A stretch of DNA of 64,000 nt. It comes from Talinum fruticosum. Lineage: Eukaryota; Streptophyta; Magnoliopsida; Caryophyllales; Talinaceae. The stretch lies in NCBI GenBank assembly GCA_021018815.1, contig JAITYX010000008.1:8368001-8432000 (forward strand), written 5' to 3'. The notes beneath the pieces were generated by a model. The model was not told the origin of the DNA, ran no database searches, and saw only the letters and a program-made list of their open reading frames with translations. Of the stretch, positions 11,086-36,568 are shown piece after piece (position 1 is the first letter of the stretch; each line of letters begins with the position of its first letter). A program made the position numbers and the translations under genes.

Positions 11086-13600
11086 GTCTTCACTGTGTAA
11101 TCCACCTTACAACATCGACGTTTATTTATAAAGTTGTAGCATAGTCCTCAAGATAATGAGACATAAGCTCTCCTTTTTTTTTTCTTTAATTCCCAAAAGT
11201 CCGTCCTATTTTGACCCATTTGTACATTCAAAATTTTTTCTCTGGACCTACCTCCCTATGAGTACCGGATTATAACTCGACGTTCAAGCTTTGATCGAAA
11301 CGAAATGTAAGTATTTTGGCTTAGCTTGGACCATTCCTTACCAGCTCTAGGACACCAAGTGAAAGTTTCTGAGTTTTGGAGGGGATATCCAACTTCCAAA
11401 TTTTCCTCCACATCTCAGAATCTTCGTCGTTGCCTCTATGCCCAGAGACAGCCCAGTATCAGCTAAGCAGCCCATTAAAAAAAAAACAATAGAATTATCT
11501 CCAATATTTCTTGGGCTAATAGGCAAAAAATAATGAGGTGAGCCTCTCCTTTAGTCAAACAGGTCTCTGACCCTCTAATCCCTTCTAACTCGACAACTCT
11601 AATAACATAAAATTATTGAACAAATGAGGGTTCTATAATATCCTTTAGTCAAGTTAAGGTAACCACGGAAACTCAAACTTTTATACTTCAAGTCAGGGTA
11701 AACATAAGAGTATTTATGTTTAAAATTTAAATAACACTCACTTAAACAATCATGCTAGAACGGTATATTTTAAAATACGTGTTAGAATTTCAATTATCAG
11801 TTCAAACTTAATTGAATTGGTTTTTCCGATACTGTCCTTCTACCTCCTACATTCCAATCAATGAACTCTCATGAGCATTGGTCTATAGATTGATTGGTCC
11901 CTTGCCCTCGGGATGCCTGATTGAGAAGGTAGAGGGAACCATTCGTTCCACCAAGTCATGAATAGCAAAAGTGATCTATAGAAAAAAAAAAATTTAGAAT
12001 ATCTTTAACAGATTATGCAATCTCATGTTAATTCACATCACATGCAATCGCACTTCCCATCACAAAAGTTCTTTTAATCTTCTGGTTTCCCCATGCTTTT
12101 CCTTCTATTATGTCAAACAATGATATTTCTTTTTGATAAAAATCTTTAAATCCATGTCTCCTCTCCAACCCCAAATTTCAGCAACAATTATACTATAAAC
12201 TCGGGACTCGTAGTCTCGGACCACGTGTTATTCAATAGAAGAGATTGTGTGTTAAAATAAAAAGGGTTTTAAGAGAGAATTTTTTTTTTTTTACAACTTC
12301 CCGAAGCTCTAAACCAGAGCTTATATAATAGTTTGTAAAACTCGAACCTCAAAAAAAAAAAAAAAGTGAAAAGAAAGGATGATGATAGCATGGATATGTC
12401 ATGCTCCAATAGGTGGCAGAATTATTTCAGCAAACACAAACAACAATAAAATAAGAAAGGGGAGAGAAAGGCCACACCGCACCACTGTTTGGAGAAAAAG
12501 ATTACATTACATGCACGAAATGTCATCATCATTTATCATACAAATTACAAAAGAAAGTCGACATATAACAACTTTCTTTTTAAAACCCACAACTTCATGC
12601 TTTTATTTTTAAACATATAAATAATTATACAAACCAAATGACCCTTAATGGCCCCAAAAGGGTGACCTCATTGGAAGCTGTATGTATATATATCCTTATA
12701 GACTTCAAAAACCCAAATTTCATCGGGTCAATAATTATTTTTAATTTCTCATATCAAGTATGAATAGTTAATCTTTTAGTTAGTTGAATAGTTAATATAT
12801 ATTTCATCTAAAAGTATTTGAGTTTAATATTTAACTGTAAGACTTTTGAATATACTTTTAGATCAACTGTGACATATGATTAATGTGATTGGAGTAAGTT
12901 ACAAACAATCTTGATTGACGAGAAATATGTCATATCTATATGACCCTATCGACACCGGTATATTAGTGGTTTCTCAAGATAGATTAATTCAAAAATAAGA
13001 TTTACGACAAGTTAACTTAATTGAAAGAAAATAAATGTAGCTTAAACCAACTTAAAATTTGTCCGATCAATAATAATTGCAAAAGAAGCTCATTAGATAA
13101 ACTGATAACCTCTAAATATTACCTAACGTTGAGACAAACAGACCCTAATTTAATCAACTTATCATAGTTCATTTCCAATTCATATTTAATCTTATCTAAA
13201 CGAAGCTGTCATATATTCTTGTGAAAAAGACGCTTAAACCCTTTTATGTTTTCGTTATTTAATGAGAGAAAAAAACCCTTTTATGTTCTCGTTATTTAAT
13301 GTGAAAAAACCCAACATTAAATACCCATTTACCAAGTATATATCCCAATTTCCAAGTTGCCTCCGGTGTTTTATTGGTCAAAATAATGGTCCATAAGCAT
13401 CCCAATTTACTTTGAATGAACACAAGAATATGCTGCGTGGTAGTCATCAATTGATATTGAATGATGTGGCCCCAAATACATCATGAGATGTTCCAAAAAG
13501 CAAAATGTGTTGGTCCTTGACTTTCAAGCAACCAAACAAGGATTTGAATGGCATCTAGCAAGAAATATATACAACCAGAAGAGAACCCATTACATCAAAG
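11086..13600. other. AT-rich intergenic spacer
   Basis: No supported gene is seen. There are A-runs at 11990 and 12350 and a short tandem duplication at about 13238-13305 (aacccttttatgtt, twice). The ORF at 12379-12612 has no family resemblance. The end near 13600 is probably 3' UTR or downstream sequence of the DUF1644 gene. Confidence 0.55.
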
Positions 13601-14162
13601 TTTCTTACACCAAGGCAAATTCTGATATGTTGGACACCTAAAACTTCCTACTTTCTGAAACTTCCATTCAGTACATGGAATTAGAACCCTTATCTAATCA
13701 ATGAAATAAATCTGTAAAACTAAAACCAAAGACAAAGATTGTTCACTTCATCTTCGCGGAAAATTTCAGACTAGGAAAATTTCCAAGCAGACGAAGATTC
13801 CGGAGCCACTGAATCTAACCACTAGCGCTAAGCTGATTGTAAATACTGACATATGGTTCAAGCTGGGGACATCACAAGCTATAGCTACGTCCCAACGCTT
13901 TCTGTCCGGATCCCATTTTGGTCATTCTCCTCGGCTTCTATAACAACACAAAATTGAGATAGTTAGAGAGAACTTGCTAAATCAGATTTTCAAGAACGAA
14001 CATCATTTTGAAACAAAGACTCGTTCACTTGATAGCAAGGCAATCATACTTCAGCTTTGCTTGAATTTCATTGATGATGAACATAAAGATAGAAGTTATC
14101 ACATAATTCTCTTATCCCAAAAACAAAGCTCAAAAACATAAAAGAGAGAATGAACAAGTTAC

Positions 14163-16200
14163 CTAACGGTCATTGAAGCGGGAGCGTCTTCTTCGATAAC
14201 TGCAAGGAAGACCAGAAAATTTAGATATGATCAGCAGCAGATGCTAACATGGGAACAACTCAATTCTGGTTGACAAATCAACTTTTCCTTGACCACTTCC
14301 AAATGTATGCACTAGGCAACTTCCCTAAATTGATGCATCAGATAAAAGACGAGTGTACAACAGATAAAATGGTGGAATGTAGGCTGCAAATAACATTTGA
14401 TAAATCAAAACCCATGGCTTCCATTGACTAAGACATACCATAACATGGACCAACCTCAAGAAATTAGCACAAGGATGTTTTCAACATGGGTTTAGTTTTC
14501 GCCTTCCTACATTGGCCTTCGTTCATTCTTCACACCCTCTACTCTTCTCTCAAATATATTAATAAACAAATAAATAATAAAAATAAAAACAACGGAATAA
14601 ACCCCTAAAGACCCCAAATATCAAGATCACATACACAGCGGTCGTTGCAAAAATTGCAATTTATTTCAGGTTCACTTTTCGTTGATAGGCAAGTTCTCAC
14701 TGTTCCTTCTTCGACATAGTCAACTGTCTCCAATCTTAGCTCCGGATGTATTTTTAAAAGATTATCACCTAAACAAACTCGATCAACCAGCTATAACAAC
14801 TAAACACTGTCTGGCGCCAGTGACTCCCAAAGACACAGCGAGAAAACTGACGTCAAGCCTAATGGAGAAAACGATAAGCATGTAATCAACAAAAGCGAAA
14901 ATCTCAACATTTGGAATCACTCTCTTCATTTATTGTTTCATACAGTCTGACCCTCAGAAAATGTTTCCAACAGCGTAAAGGCAAATTAAGTTGTTTACCC
15001 ACTTGTTCATCAGGCTAGGCATTCACATGCAAAAAGGTAACCAGCAATGATATCAAAATCTCACTTTCTCTCTCTGGCTGCGTAATACCCATTTAACAAC
15101 TCTAGATTTTTTTAAAAGGGGAAAAACACAAACAGTACCAAGTACTGAACAGGAATCTGGTATCACAATTTTTAAGGATATTAACCCATTAGTAGCAAAC
15201 CAATATCAAAGGTGGAAGATACTCGCACAAAAAAATGCTAAACTGACCTCCGATGACTAGAGCTACTTCTTGCATGGCCTCTGTTATTAACAAATTCTTC
15301 ACCTGTTTCATCCCCTCTATAGTCTGGAAATTCTATTGATGTCACAGAGCCATCATCCGAATTTGATGTATCATAGCTGGAACGACGACTTCGTCTTCTT
15401 GCATCACTAATTCTTGATCTTCTCCTATTTCTATTATTCCGGAGATTATCAAATACCTGATACAAAATACAGGATGTCCACCAATTCCCTTCATCACCAG
15501 GGAAGTCCTCAAACTCATCTGCACTATCATCATCACCATATTCAATCACATAGTCTCCCAAAACCACACCACGTGGAACTTCTGAATGGATAGTGCTAAG
15601 AACATCTACTATTTCTGATGATTGCTGGAAATTCTCCCAATCAAGCTGCCTAGCAGGATCAATTTTCGATGGACGTGAGTCAGGATGTTCTTGTTGAGCA
15701 TGTTTCTGGAGCTCCAAATATGTACCAACAAATGCACATCGCTCCTCTTCACAACAACGTTTCTTCTGATCTAGATACTGTCTGGCCTTCTCAACGACCA
15801 CCCATCCATTTACCTCTCCCCTACACAACGGACAATTTGGCTTACTGTTGTTTTCAGGATTCACAGGTCCTGGATCCTCATTTCCTGCAGCATCTGATGT
15901 TGATGGTGATTTCGATCCTAATGGAACGCCGTAAGCAGTTTTAAAGCGTTCCAAGCAGTTTGAGTGCAAGTGGTTTGTATCACACACAAAGGCACGGCAT
16001 CCTTTCTCATAAGATGAACACTGAAGTAACACACCATTGTGAGGATAATCCAAGCATATGGGACAAGTTACATTGTCCCAATTGGTGTTCAATTGAACAT
16101 CAACAACATCAGAAGACTTCGACTGAGGCTGATTGTCCTCAGCTCCACCATTGCTCCGTTGGGGCCCTCTTTTATAAAAACATTGGAAGGCCATGAACAT
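14163..16200 (-). CDS. DUF1644 plant zinc-finger protein
   Basis: Two coding exons, 16200-15248 and 14199-14163, join at phase 2 into about 329 residues. The N-terminal half has a RING-like Cys/His array: CPICLDYPHNGVLLQCSSYE from C46, then CRAFVCDTNHLHSNCLERF, then CPLCRGEVNGWVVVEKA, followed by a C2H2-like RCCEEERCAFVGTYLELQKH. These blocks define the plant DUF1644 family; some members are linked to stress responses, but the biochemical role is unknown. An acidic stretch (EYGDDDSADEFEDFPGDEG) and an Arg/Ser-rich tail follow. The short last exon gives YRRRRSRFNDR and then TAG, the usual arginine-rich end of the family. Met1 (MFMAFQ) or Met3 may be the true start. The intron is 1,048 bp. A 5' UTR intron is probable. 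Confidence 0.9.
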
Positions 16201-17990
16201 GCTAAAACCCTCAACACTATATACTTTTCATAACACCAACAAAAAACCAAAGTCCTTCGTCAGAAGAACTAGACAGGCACTTGTTCCAATTGAAGTGCCA
16301 ATATAGACGTCCACTCTGCAAATGAGAAACTACCAATCAAAAAATTACATGACATGTCAATGTAACAATATAAACAAAAAATTGACATGAAAATCAATAG
16401 ATGCTATATGAACAATTCTTCAAACTAAATATCAGAACATTACATCAAAAAAAGATCAAGGTTCTACATGATAGAGAATGCTGATATTAACACTACTAAG
16501 TCAAGAAAGAAATGAATAGTGCCTAATTGGAAAGACACAAAATAACTCCAATTTAATAATTCCATCTCATTGCTCCCAATTGATTACCTTCCTTGATATG
16601 AAGCTAATAGAAAGTGAGCAAGCTGTTGTCTACATGGTCATAGACATGCAAATGGAAACCTTATAATTAAGTGAAAACTACACATTCCTGAATCCCAAAG
16701 GAGAAAGAAGACAACATTTGATCAAACAGGAACAGTCAACTGACAACAGAAGTCCAAGCGAGGACTTGCACGTCTTAGGTCTAAATGAAGTATCAAGAAC
16801 CTTAATGCAACTTAGAGTGTTGACTGCCTGAAATGGGTATTTGAGGTAAAATGAGGAGTCCAAGTAACATAGGCTACACCATATGCATATCAAATTCACA
16901 TGACTACAAACAAGTGCTTCAACATACAGTTCAACATCAATAATCTGAGTGAAATGAAGTTGGGTTTGGTCTATAGGCAAGATGGAGAAGGCAGGGGAAC
17001 AGAGGTCGTTTATCACCACTTCACCTCATTTGGAGTAGTTTAATGGATTTAATGATGGGGCGATGAGGGAAAAATTTCACCCAGTTCAACCCTCAGCCTA
17101 TCTTACTAAAATAACCAAAAAGGTGAAGCCAAATCTTACTTCCCACCTCCATCCTGCCATTATCTTCACTTGTCTTAACCTCCCTCCCTCTCCCCTCCGC
17201 TAACATTCCAAACGAGTCAAATAACCTCAAGTATAACAGAACAATAACAACCACTGCACTGTGGGTCACGTCGAAGCAAGGACTAGTAAGAGGCAAATAT
17301 ATGGAGTGTTACACCATAGAAGTACGGAGAATATACCCCAAAATATAACAAATTGACCATAAAAACTTTAGATTATATGATTTTCAAACATACTCATGAG
17401 TCATGGACTTTACAAAAGGTTCGTAGAGAAAACTCAACCAAATATTCCAATCGACATAACAAAACATGGATCTAATGTTCTAATTTCCAACCGTTCTTCA
17501 AAGAGCTTTCTCAATAATCAACCACAATAAACTTTCATTCCGATGGCGCCAACAAAATTCATAAACGACCCCACAACATCGAAAAATTGATTAAAAAGTA
17601 ACAACAAATTCAATCAACCTAAGCCCACAAATCAAATTCGATCACAAGTCCAGACCTAGTCATAAAAACCACACAAGATTTCAACTTGTAATAACACCCA
17701 GTCATCCACAAATAAAGACGCCTGTAACTGATGATCAAGATGAAGAAATTGGGGGCAAAGAATCAAAACCCAGAAAAATTACCCAATAATTGTGGTGTAG
17801 AAAGAACAAATTGAGGCCAGTTGCTGCAAGAATCAAATGCCCAGATTAAAGAAGGAGCTGGGGTTTATAGAAAACAAAACCTTGAGAATTCTGAAGAAGA
17901 AAAATCAAAGCCGGGTATTTCCCATATGGTTGATTGAATGAAGAGGTCAGCTCCTGGGAGAGTAGGTAAACTCTTTCTCTCTCTCTCTTT
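16201..17990 (-). other. 5' UTR exons and leader intron of the DUF1644 gene
   Basis: On the minus strand an acceptor (catttgcag) precedes about 16317, and a donor (TTGGG followed by GTAATT) lies near 17783. This suggests a leader exon upstream of about 17783, an intron of about 1.46 kb, and a second leader exon of about 117 bp ending at the start codon. A CT-rich tract at 17971-17990 probably marks the transcription-start region. ORFs within the intron show no known similarity. Confidence 0.5.
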
Positions 17991-18230
17991 CACATCTGCT
18001 TTATATCAAATCGAATGCCTTGCTTTCTGAAAGAGAAAATGAATGGTGAGCATGAATGAAATAGCGAGTTAAATGACATAAAAGCCCTTAACTTTTGGCA
18101 TCCTTTTCCTAACACGTGTGAATTGGGCTGAGCTTTTTGGTCTTTTTGTAATTTCACATTAACATATTCCATGCCTTTTATTTATTTAGTATTTTTTCTA
18201 GTGTCAAAAACTCTACTCGAAAAGGAAAAA

Positions 18231-18272
18231 GAGGGGGGCGGGAGGGGCGGGGGAGGAGGGGAGGCAGGGAAG
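18231..18272 (+). other. G-rich tract with G-quadruplex potential
   Basis: Within about 40 bp there are at least five runs of three or more G (gaggggggcgggaggggcgg, continuing gggaggaggggagg). This satisfies the usual four-tract quadruplex pattern on the plus strand. It stands out in AT-rich DNA about 250 bp upstream of the likely start of the minus-strand DUF1644 transcript. Function is not shown. Confidence 0.6.
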
Positions 18273-18363
18273 TGCAAGGTCAACTCAATCAAATTCTAAG
18301 AATTAATGTCCCCCTCCATTAATATTAATTTTTATTGTAGGTGTAGGTCAAAAGATTTGTTTA

Positions 18364-18365
<2 letters not shown>

Positions 18366-18403
<38 letters not shown>
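18366..18403. repeat. (AT)n microsatellite
   Basis: About 19 uninterrupted AT dinucleotides lie in intergenic DNA. Confidence 0.95.
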
Positions 18404-18408
<5 letters not shown>

Positions 18409-18409
18409 G

Positions 18410-21144
18410 AAATGAATTTATAGAGCAACAATTCTAGCCTTCTAGGTACATAAATAAAATTTTCCTAATGTGGAAATTCTATTTAAAATTAAAATTGTAC
18501 AAATTAAAAATAAAAATGTTCACACCATTACAACATATTGTATTTTTTAATGTTAAAAATGGTAATATACCATTAAGCCATGTCATTACATCTTTAAAAT
18601 TCAAATTGTCATTTAAAAAGAAAAAAATATGTTATGAATGGGTCTATATGGCAGTATATCTTCATAATGATTGTATATTATTTTTAAAAAAATTGAAGAT
18701 GACATTAAGCTTAATTTGTAAAAGCCTCTATGTGATGCCTAAAATCTAAATTTAAAACTTGTCTTCATCCATTTTACTGGCTGCCCTTTGAACCAAAAAA
18801 CAATTGTTCTTTCATATATTATACTTTTTTAAAAATTAAACTTTCTCTTATCATGATTAAATTTTCAACTAGTTTTGTGTCTTCCCAAGGCCCTTTATGA
18901 AAATAGAGATTAAAAAATTATACCGTATAAATAATTTCATACGGTATGCCCATCTTATAAAAAAATTACGAGTAACCTATGCACATCTTTGCATTACATT
19001 TCTTATTTCAATTTAATTAATCAAATAATACAAATGATACTATTCATCTAGATTTTAAAAATAATCCTGTAATTTATATTAAATCATTAAAAATGAAGTT
19101 AAAAAGTTATTGACTTGACAATATTTAAATCACCTTCAATTATGAAATTCTAGTACCTGCATTATCGAGGTTGATAGTAGACCAAAAACCCATGCCCTCC
19201 ATACCTATCTAGCGTTTAAATCAATCATACCTCATTATTCTGTTACCGATAGACCGATAAAATTACCATAAAATAAAAACAAATTAAAAAAGAAAATGAA
19301 AAAGATGAAACAGAGCAGCTCATTAGGATGTTGGAACGTAGATAAGAATACATCTAAGTCAACACCAAGATTTCTTGAAGAAATGAGGAAAAATCTTTAA
19401 TAGCGAAAGGTATAAAAAGCCGTGTAAGTATCATACTGAATTACCAAATCAAACAGGTTACTGCCCACTTTCAATTAATTATCCCAATCTCAAACACATC
19501 TTTTTCTCATCATATATATATATGTAGAAAAATAAAATAGGGATAATGTTACATTTTCAAGCTGGAATAGTGTTTTATTTTCTTGCAAAATACCAGATGA
19601 ATTCCTTCATAACTGTATACGCAACTTCACATTCGTACTGCCAAATTTGGCCTCTTTCCTCTTCTTCTTGTGATACGTTTTACCCAGAAAATTTTGTTGG
19701 TATTGCTGTATATCATTAAATGAATAACGCTATAAAGGGGAGGCCAAAGATTTTTTTTGTTTTAAATGAATAAATTTTACGGACACATAATTTATGGATA
19801 ATTGAATCTTAATTTTTTTTTTTAAAAAAAACAATCATTCTACACTTGCCTACATTGAAGTCTATGGGTAGGGTGGGGAATGGGAGTTGCCGATTTGTTA
19901 TGCTAGGTTAAAATTTTTGTGTTTCTTAACTTTGAGAATCGAGGAAAACAGAGAGATTTTGGAGTACTTATTTTAGACTGAGGAAGTTGTCATTAGGACT
20001 AGAAGGTAGTCAACAGTAGTTTCAAGACTCTTGAAGGGTACAAAAAAAAGGCACAACTATTTTTTAAAGGAATATTAACATTCGTACGATCATTTTAGTC
20101 TTTTCACGTCTCCGGTCAACTTAAAATCTCAACTTTACCTACAACTCTAATATGTCAAGTAAGGTCGGAGGATATGAAAATAATTTTTAATACGACATGG
20201 GCAGAAAAATAATTGCAACATAAGTACGAAGAGTACAGATGTTAATATTATCCTCATGGATGATGAACCCTTGTAAACAAATCAATAAATATTCTTTAAC
20301 ACGACAAGTTCGATCATATATATAATCATATGAATGAGGCATATAAGCCCATGCAGAAGAGATTAACCCGAGTCTGTTCAAAGACTCTACCAATTCAACA
20401 AACTAGCACCCGCAGATAAAACCTTCAGATTTCTCAAACTATTTTTTGACATCAAATATAATGTTACAAATCTTACATGAAGCCTATTATCTGTTGTCAG
20501 TTTGAAAACATGTGTATCTTTTTCAAGCCAGCCTCTCAGATGCAAATGCACATTAACCTTCATAGATCTTATCCAAAATTCTGAAGAAATGAACCTTCAA
20601 GATGAGCAAAAATCAGTAGGCAAACACAAGCCATCACCCAAATTTGCAAGGTCAAAATTTAAGGATAAGCTAACTGTCAGAAATGGATAACTAAGGATGT
20701 ACAGGACATTAAACATCTTTTTTAAAAAAAAACAATTCTAAGTTTCAATCCAAACTGATAGAAGTATGGCTCCTTAAGAACCAACCTATAACATCAATTG
20801 CCTAAAACACAAATTCACATAGCTTAGTGATACACATTACACGGGATCATAGATATTCCAGGTGCGACTTTCAGAGGGAGCAGATGGCAAGTGATTCACG
20901 GTCAACGGTGCAAAATCCTGCACATAAATTAGGGAGGACACTACCCCCCGGTGATTATGCCCAAAGCCAAACCAATAGCCCGAAGCCCTGCAAAGGTAGG
21001 GTTGATGGTTTTGAAATGGAGGGGGTTTAAATGTTGCAGCCTCAGCCCGGAATCCCAAACTAACTGCTCTTGTGTGTTAAAGGAAGGGAAACAAAGGAAA
21101 AGGGGGATAGGGGGCAATACCCGAAAGCCCTTGCAAGTTTAAAG
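18410..21144. other. Intergenic spacer and 3' flank of MSI1
   Basis: No supported gene is seen. The DNA is AT-rich with poly-A/T runs up to about 20700. From about 20800 the composition becomes more balanced and probably includes the MSI1 3' UTR. ORFs at 20502-20690 and 20827-21058 are short and have no known similarity. Confidence 0.5.
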
Positions 21145-27500
<6,356 letters not shown>

Positions 27501-27604
27501 CTGGAGAGCGGCGAGGGAGAGCCGAGACCACGAGAGAGGTGGAGTTGTAAGAGGGGGAGAGAGAGGGAATGAGGTTTTGGGAGGTCTTTGTGTTGAAGAC
27601 CAAA

Positions 27605-27633
27605 GCGGGAAATTAAACCAGGAAGCGGGGAAA
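27605..27633 (-). promoter_or_regulatory. E2F-type sites upstream of MSI1
   Basis: GCGGGAAA (27605-27612; reverse complement TTTCCCGC, an exact E2F consensus TTTSSCGC) is followed by a near-match GCGGGGAAA at 27625-27633. They lie about 100 bp upstream of the leader-intron donor. A TATA-like ATATAAGG lies a little further upstream, near 27650. E2F control of chromatin and S-phase genes is well known; binding here is inferred. Confidence 0.55.
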
Positions 27634-27825
27634 TGACGCCTCACCCCCTTATATGGTGGTTGGTGAATTGGTGACTCCGGCGAGGCACATTTTGTCCCAC
27701 TCGACTAGGGCATCTACTTGTTCTAAGGGCGTAGTTAAGTTGAGCTAGCTCGTGTGTCCTTGGGTAAGCTTGGGTTGTGCTCAGAGAGGTGAATGGCTTC
27801 TGGAATTCTATCCCAAAATCGTGAA

Positions 27826-28382
27826 CCTTACCTTTATTCTCGTTTGACCAATTTTTAAATTTTAGGAACTTTATCCTTACCCTCGTTTGACCTGGCTCCT
27901 AAATTTTAAAACCTTACCCGAACCTCGTGCTCCGGCTCCAAGTACTCTATTCACACCATTATTCTTATGAAAAAAAAATTTTAACCTTTAAAAACTTACG
28001 GACATCAACTCACGTTAATCATTTAATTAGCTAAAGTTCAACAAGCAAACAATTAAATACCACAATTTTTAGCATTTTTTACAAAATCAAAGTTGGTAGT
28101 AAAAATAACGTTCTTAAAGGGGATGTGATCAAAATCTTCAACATCAATAACTTATCCATCACCGTCGGTAAAATATATGAAATATAAAATAAAATACCCT
28201 TTGAACGGTTCCGAGTTCCGGCTCCATTATTTCAATTTAAGAACCTTACCCTTACCTATTTGATCTATTCCTAAATTTTAGGAACCTTACCCTTACCCGT
28301 TTGACCGGTTCCGATTCCGAACCTTACCCGTTTGACCGGTTCGATCCGGTCCAGGGTACCCATCGATCATGCTCACCCCTAG
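27826..28382. repeat. Diverged ~42-bp repeats, possible hAT-type end
   Basis: Units of about 40-45 bp of the form gaaccttaccctt...gtttgacc recur at 27826, 27869, 28239, 28280 and 28318, in two clusters. The right edge ends gatcatgctcacccctag, which resembles hAT-like terminal sequence (the end ccccta also closes the hAT element at 53830). No matching left end was found, so this is at most a truncated element. Confidence 0.5.
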
Positions 28383-28389
28383 TGCCCAA

Positions 28390-30480
28390 TTTAAGTTATG
28401 TTGAGTCAAATTTATTAACTATTTAAAGTTAAGTCTTATGAATTTTGATTTGTAAATTTGTCAGTTTAAATAAACTCAGCTCGATAAATTGATTTACCAA
28501 GATTTCATAATAAATATATTAAGGTTTAAATGTTTAGCCTGTTTTTGTGATTAGATAATTACTTTAAATATATAATGTCGTTTTTATTACTTAATTTAAC
28601 TTTTTCTCTCTTTTTATATCTCCCGTCTCTTTATATATATTCTTTTCATATTCTCATGTAAAACTAAAGATAGAATAATCGTATCACTCGTTGAATCTTA
28701 TACCCGAAACTTATGGTTGTTATCTATTGGCTAATAACGACAACAATTTATCACCTATCTCGTACATTATTTTCTATTAATTATACTTATATAATACATT
28801 CATCATTCCTTTTTTTTTACTTAAACATAGGGTCCAAAACCAAGTTTTAAAAGTAAATTATAACACTTATAATTGCATTACTTTCTCAAAATCAACAAAG
28901 TAAATGGGTGTTAATAAACTATGGTGCACCAACAGAAATCATATATGTAGTGCGACTTCTCACCACCTATGCGCTATACACCCATTGAACATCTAAAATC
29001 GGCTGGCGACGTTCCCAACTCCTCATACACTTGATAAAATCACCGTAACAATTTTACAGGTCGACAATTATTTCACTAGTTGCCATTATCTTTGTTAACA
29101 TGCTTTGACCTATCTCACATTGTGCAATAATGAACTTTCCAGTATGACACCCATCTCCAATACTATTCAACGAGGAGTATGTTTGAGTTTGAAGTTCATA
29201 TGGTCGATAGTTATACATTGTCATAATTTGACATATGAAAAGATTTGACGTAATACAACCTAACAGTTTGTATTACTAAATTGACTTTTATTAAAAAAGA
29301 AGATTACGACTTATTAATGATTGTCATTTTGATGAATATCTTAGAGGATTGGACTTACTATACTTGGGTATATGTATTTGAATAAGAAAGGATCCATTTG
29401 ATTTATACCAATTGTCAACAACTCGTTTACTAAGACAAAAATGTAAATAGCAAAGAAGAAAGTAAATCTTTACTGATTGGTTTCCCATGTTTGAATTATT
29501 GAGTGAAAAGAGGAAAGAAATAAGGATTTTCTTAGCTGGCAAATTTGTGCACATTTTGTGGTTGGAATGTATGTGCAAATAATTTTTTCCTAAATTAACG
29601 ACAATTACAAAATAAGGTCTCAATTTATAATTAAGTTCATTATTTTTAGAATGACACTTAACTAATAAATTGTTCGGAGAAATAGGAAATATTCTATTCA
29701 CTTTTACTTTGTTACTGTTATTTTATACAATTAAATTAAAACATTTGAAATACGTCATGTTTTCATACAAATTCTTTCACACGAGTATTACTGTTGTAAA
29801 TGAATTAAGATAGAAAGTTTTGCACAATCTAATCCGTCCCCCTCTTAAAAAGAAAAACCCTTTTAGAGGTAAAAATACACGTCCGATTGCCTTAGAGGTA
29901 GAGTTTCTTGAATACAATTTATAGAAGTCTAAACAACATTTTTAAATGAGCCATACATCTTTCACAACCTCAAAACAAAATTTCGTATCGATACACACTC
30001 AACAATCATTTTTTATCTACTCATATACACAACATCTAAAAACAAATAAATAACAATACAGACATATACAAACATTAATTTTGTATTTCAATTTTGTAAC
30101 TATAGTCCAGACATTTATTTTTTTAAAAATAAGACAATTTGCAAAGGAATATTGGATTTAACATCTCGAATTTTGAGTCATATTACTCATAAAAACCATC
30201 AATTGGCGCATAACATTGCAATCTTTAAGACTAATACTTTTTAATATTCTATACCTTGAAAAAATAACCTTAGTTATCCCAATTAAATATTAGTGTTAAA
30301 AATAAGAATGTTATTAGTTAATTAATAATTCAAAATATTATAAGCAACGTTACTCAAAGTTCGGAATATTAGAATTCAATGATCCATTTAAAAAAAAAGA
30401 TTTTTAAGATAAAATATCTCTAACATTTCTCATCCCAACTCTCAAGAAAAGATGCACTTTAGATTTCATTAAGAGAGAAA
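28390..30480. other. AT-rich intergenic spacer
   Basis: No gene or transposon signature is recognised. The ORF at 29324-29701 (minus) has no family resemblance and its base composition matches the surrounding non-coding DNA. Confidence 0.55.
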
Positions 30481-30562
30481 GAGAGAGAGTTCTAGGCTTA
30501 TATAAGCCACAGTGCTTAGTAAAACCAGCCCTAAAGTTGAAAATATATATGTGGAGAATAAC

Positions 30563-30583
30563 AGCCCACATATAAAAAGCCCA
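30563..30583 (+). promoter_or_regulatory. Two site II (TGGGCT) boxes upstream of mitochondrial EF-Tu
   Basis: AGCCCA occurs at 30563-30568 and 30578-30583, that is TGGGCT on the minus strand, about 160-180 bp before the start codon. Site II elements are bound by TCP factors and are enriched in promoters of plant nuclear genes for mitochondrial and ribosomal proteins. Telo-box-like taaaacccttc follows at about 30632. The motifs are seen; their role is inferred. Confidence 0.5.
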
Positions 30584-30742
30584 ATGCGCTTCGTCCTCGC
30601 GATGACATGAAACGTTAAAGCCCTCACCAGCCTAAAACCCTTCTTTTTTTTTCTGTTTTTCTGGTGCGGCTAAAACCCTCTCACTCCGTCGCCTCTTCCA
30701 AGCTTCGCCACCCCCATTTTCTCTCTCCTCTCGGAGTTGCAA

Positions 30743-36568
<5,826 letters not shown>

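Noticed and set aside
14249..14885. Plus-strand ORFs between the two DUF1644 exons
   Set aside because: They lie in the intron of the minus-strand gene and have no similarity.
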